DNA from: JBBRHH01 sp038222915
GTDB lineage: Bacteria; Planctomycetota; Phycisphaerae; Tepidisphaerales; Tepidisphaeraceae
Reading direction: 5' to 3'
Length of the DNA: 8,296 nt
NCBI GenBank assembly: GCA_038222915.1
Contig: JBBRHH010000262.1
Span: forward strand, 1-8,296
The notes under the pieces: model-generated
Told to the model about the DNA's origin: nothing
What the model saw: the letters and a program-made list of their open reading frames with translations, nothing else
Databases searched by the model: none
Part shown: in pieces, positions 6,280 to 8,296 of the stretch
Layout: every line of letters starts with the position of its first letter
How positions within the stretch are numbered: position 1 is the first letter of the stretch
Program-made: the position numbers and the translations under genes

Positions 6280-7323
6280 TCACCGCCGCACGACCATCGC
6301 CGTCGCGTGTGAAGCGACCATCGCGACAAATCCCGCCAGGCCGACGCTTTGACTCATTGGCCAGTTCAGTCGATTCGACAATTCGAATCCGATCTCGAGG
6401 AAGGTCAGGGAGAGTACTGCGGATGCGAGCAGCGTAACAGGAATACGCCGCGTCCAAGGGAGCACGGCGGCCGGTGGAAGGAAGAGCATGGCCAGCATCA
6501 TGACGACGCCTAGAGCGTTGGTCCCGAGGAGAAGGACGATGGTTAGTAGGGAAAGAAAGAGGGCGTCCCAGCGGGCGGGGTTCAAGCTGGCCAGTTCCGC
6601 GGCTGCTGGTGCCTGCGCCAGAAGGAGCCAGCGTCGCCAGAGCAAGGCGCAGACGATTGCGGCGAGCAGGAGTAGCGGCGCGACGAATCCGGCCGTTGCG
6701 GGCGAGACCGCCACGTCGACGCCCGTGAAAAGGTGCTGGAGGTCGGCCACATGCTGACCCGCGTTGGCGATGATCAGGAACGATAGACAGAGGCCGCCGA
6801 TGTAGAGGGATGGGAGAATCAGGCTTGCCGCCCCGTAGCGTTTGGACGCAGCGAAGTAGAGCATGCCCGCGGTGGCCGCGACGAGGGCTGGAGGTAACGT
6901 GGGCCAGTTGAAGCGCATGCCCACGGCGGCCCCGACGGCGACTATTTGCGGGATGGCGAGGGCCAGCAACGACTCGCGACGTAGCAGTACAAATGTGCCT
7001 AAAACACTTCCGGCGATGCCTGCGGCGGCGGCGGTCATGAGCGACGGGGCGAAGAAGATGACGAGGTCTAGCCACTTGCGAAAGCCGGTTGCGGGGGCTG
7101 ATTGTGCGTGGGTGGATGTGCGGCGCGTTGTGGTCGGGGAGTTGTCGATGTCGTTTAGCAGGGATTGGGTGTCGGAATCGGTAGTTGGTCTGGATTGCGC
7201 GGTCGCGTCGGCGGTGGTCACGAGAAGCGAAATCAGAAGTGCGATTGCGATAGTCCCGGGCATCGCTTTTCGGCGATGGGACATAGATTCTTCGCTGCGG
7301 TCAGAATGACAACGGGGAATCAT
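6280..7323 (-). CDS. ABC-3 family divalent-metal transporter permease with N-terminal extension
   Basis: The membrane subunit of a Zn/Mn-type ABC importer, 347 residues from ATG 7323. Residues about 84-343 are a normal-length permease core with seven or eight hydrophobic segments. It has ABC-3 landmarks: GIAGSVLGTFVLLRRESLLALAI near its start and LGVVMMLAMLFLPPAAVLPWTRR near its end. The latter matches the family's conserved small-residue/LLxxPAA region. Ahead of the core are a signal-like helix at about 21-40 (MPGTIAIALLISLLVTTADATA) and a Ser/Thr/Asp-rich linker of about 40 residues, which ordinary ABC-3 permeases lack. ATG 7323 overlaps the ATPase stop codon as ATGA and has AGGA at 7331-7334, so it is favoured. 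Starts at 7284 or 7263 would remove the repeat-encoded CHSDRSEES peptide. The substrate, zinc or manganese, cannot be told from the permease alone; the neighbours fit a ZnuABC-type system. Confidence 0.88.
   Translation of the reverse strand: MIPRCHSDRSEESMSHRRKAMPGTIAIALLISLLVTTADATAQSRPTTDSDTQSLLNDIDNSPTTTRRTSTHAQSAPATGFRKWLDLVIFFAPSLMTAAAAGIAGSVLGTFVLLRRESLLALAIPQIVAVGAAVGMRFNWPTLPPALVAATAGMLYFAASKRYGAASLILPSLYIGGLCLSFLIIANAGQHVADLQHLFTGVDVAVSPATAGFVAPLLLLAAIVCALLWRRWLLLAQAPAAAELASLNPARWDALFLSLLTIVLLLGTNALGVVMMLAMLFLPPAAVLPWTRRIPVTLLASAVLSLTFLEIGFELSNRLNWPMSQSVGLAGFVAMVASHATAMVVRR
7285..7320. repeat. CHSDRSEES-type dispersed repeat at the permease 5' end
   Basis: The plus-strand segment contains ATTCTTCGCTGCGGTCAGAA and then TGAC, with inverted arms ATTCT and AGAAT. 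Read on the minus strand it encodes CHSDRSEES. This closely matches a short palindromic repeat known from several bacterial phyla that often appears in translated databases as CHPERSEES or similar. Here it lies just inside the ATGA overlap between the ATPase and permease genes. The resemblance is from memory; only one copy is in the window. Confidence 0.55.
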
Positions 7324-8015
7324 ATGCACTTCCTGAGCGTGGCGACCCCGCCGGCCAGTTCATCCGGCGGAATGAGCTGTACGTGACTTGGCGCGCCCGG
7401 CTCCGCGGCCGGATGAAGCCAGGCGACTTCGTCACAGACGTATGTGAGGTCGTCGACTTCGTGGCTTATAAGGACTGTGCAGAGGCCCTGGGCGGTAAAC
7501 TCGTGGAGCAGATCGAGCAGGGCCTGTGAAGACTGGACGTCGAGGCCATCGGTGGGTTCATCGAGAACGAGGACGTTCGGCTCCGACGCCAGCGCTCCGG
7601 CCAGAAGGATTCGTTGCTGTTGGCCGCCGGATAAGCGGGCGAAGGGGCGATTGGCGAGGTTGCCTACTTCGAGTCGTTCCATCATCGCGAGAACGTTGGT
7701 GGCGGACGAGCCGACCCAGCCGAAGAGGCGCCGCGCGGAGATGGCGATACAGGCGGCGTCGAGGCCGGTCATCGGCCAGTGCAGTTCCATGGCGCGTTGC
7801 TGGGGCATGTAGGCGAAGCGCAGCGCCGATTGCTGCACCACTTCGCCGGAGATCGGCTTGAGCAGGCCGGTCAGCCCGCGGATCAGTGTTGTCTTTCCTG
7901 CGCCGTTGGGGCCGAACATGCCGAGACATTGGCCGGCGCGGAGGGAAAGGCGATCGACGCGCACGACGGCGCGGCGGTTGTAACCGAACAACGCATCGGT
8001 CGCGGTGATCAGCAT
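7320..8015 (-). CDS. Zn/Mn-type ABC transporter ATP-binding protein
   Basis: The 231-residue cytoplasmic ATPase of the importer, hydrolysing ATP to drive metal uptake through the adjacent permease. All core motifs are intact: Walker A GPNGAGKT (35-42), Q-loop in YMPQQ (69-73), ABC signature LSGGQQQR (128-135), Walker B VLVLDE (148-153) with D-loop GLD (157-159), and the switch histidine in ISHEVDD (H185). The overall layout (short N-terminal beta sheet, LTGLLKPISGEV, compact C-terminus) fits the ZnuC/MntA-like group. Its ATG shares one base with the TAA of the binding-protein gene (TAATG) and its TGA overlaps the permease ATG (ATGA), so the three genes are probably translationally coupled. 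The function class is secure; the metal is inferred from context. Confidence 0.93.
   Translation of the reverse strand: MLITATDALFGYNRRAVVRVDRLSLRAGQCLGMFGPNGAGKTTLIRGLTGLLKPISGEVVQQSALRFAYMPQQRAMELHWPMTGLDAACIAISARRLFGWVGSSATNVLAMMERLEVGNLANRPFARLSGGQQQRILLAGALASEPNVLVLDEPTDGLDVQSSQALLDLLHEFTAQGLCTVLISHEVDDLTYVCDEVAWLHPAAEPGAPSHVQLIPPDELAGGVATLRKCI
7331..7334 (-). promoter_or_regulatory. Ribosome binding site for the permease at the ATGA overlap
   Basis: AGGA on the minus strand lies seven bases before ATG 7323, inside the end of the ATPase gene. It supports initiation at the ATGA overlap rather than at ATG 7284 or 7263, which lack comparable sites. Confidence 0.5.
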
Positions 8016-8296
8016 TACTTGGCCACCGATTTCGGCTGAATGCCAGCCGCCTTGGCGGTTTCAATCAGCTTGTCGACGTTGTAGTGGAACAGTGCCTGAT
8101 AAGTGTTCGCCTCGGCGACGCCCAGGACATGATCCGGCAGCGTGATCATTTTCGCCCCGGTCTGGTCGGCCACGTATTGGGCGAGCTTGTCGTCGCTGTA
8201 GGTTTCGCAGATCACCACCTTTACACCTTCCTGCTTCATCAAGTCGATGGTTTGCTTGACCTGCGCTGCCGACGGCGTGATCAGCGGTTTGGGCTC
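8015..8296 (-). CDS. Metal ABC transporter substrate-binding protein (ZnuA/TroA type), C-terminal part
   Basis: The frame is open from the right edge to TAA at 8015-8017 and gives the last 93 residues. The segment starts EPKPLITPSAAQVKQTIDLM, continues with EGVKVVICETYSDDKLAQYVADQTGAKMITLP, and ends with NTYQALFHYNVDKLIETAKAAG. This is the C-terminal lobe pattern of cluster-9/TroA-family binding proteins, in which a helix-strand unit ending in TGAKxxxLP precedes the final helix carrying the Y.AL..YNV..L motif. In the family the protein captures Zn or Mn in the periplasm and docks on the permease. The signal peptide, metal-binding histidines and any His-rich loop lie beyond the window, so the metal cannot be assigned. 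It is the first of the three visible genes in transcription order; any promoter and Zur- or MntR-type operator would be to the right. Confidence 0.85.
   Translation of the reverse strand, partial: EPKPLITPSAAQVKQTIDLMKQEGVKVVICETYSDDKLAQYVADQTGAKMITLPDHVLGVAEANTYQALFHYNVDKLIETAKAAGIQPKSVAK

Noticed and set aside
6170..7075. Minus-strand open frame of 301 codons overlapping the permease in another frame.
   Set aside because: Arg/His/Pro-rich shadow; the permease frame gives clear ABC-3 membrane segments.
8015..8242. A separate 75-residue protein starting at 8242.
   Set aside because: The frame stays open to the window edge and matches the TroA/ZnuA C-terminal lobe throughout, so 8242 is an internal codon of a longer gene.

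Overview
The window looks like chromosomal DNA from a member of the Planctomycetota, possibly a Phycisphaerae-like lineage. This is inferred from four things: a secreted multidomain protein with an N-terminal EALESRQLMA stretch resembling the LEPR-type N-terminal signature of planctomycete surface proteins; a large secreted protein that seems to join a carbohydrate-binding-type jelly roll to a malectin-like domain; a secreted TPR protein next to a small CLNDRET protein; and a short CHSDRSEES-type dispersed repeat. No rRNA, tRNA, transposase, integrase or CRISPR array is visible, so the class-level assignment is tentative.

Layout. Positions 1-3016 hold two minus-strand genes for exported proteins. 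The upstream one (3016 to 1202) has a LEPR-like N-terminus, two choice-of-anchor-D-like Ig modules, an FnIII module and two pre-peptidase C-terminal (PPC) modules. The downstream one (1103 to beyond base 1) encodes a signal peptide followed by two putative glycan-binding beta-sandwich domains, and its 3' end is missing. Positions 3017-3589 are a 573-bp divergent intergenic region containing several inverted repeats and a perfect 10-bp hairpin. It leads into a plus-strand flgM-like anti-sigma-28 gene (3590-3868), which ends in a clear intrinsic terminator. A small single-span membrane protein of unknown function lies on the minus strand at 4022-4396. Next is a plus-strand pair (4567-4827 and 4864-6270): a tiny secreted, membrane-anchored protein and a secreted, membrane-anchored TPR-like protein, probably co-transcribed.

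Positions 6280-8296 are a minus-strand, tightly overlapping operon for an ABC importer of divalent metal (ZnuA/TroA-type binding protein, ZnuC-type ATPase, ABC-3 permease), read from the right edge leftwards. The start/stop overlaps are TAATG and ATGA. The operon runs tail-to-tail into the TPR gene with only 9 bp between stop codons.

Most distinctive observations: the CLNDRET/TPR pair, which may be a split form of a planctomycete secreted family; the ABC-3 permease with an extra signal-like helix and Ser/Thr-rich linker, whose 5' end contains a dispersed-repeat sequence just inside the ATGA overlap; and the structured leader before flgM. None of these is a demonstrated new system.
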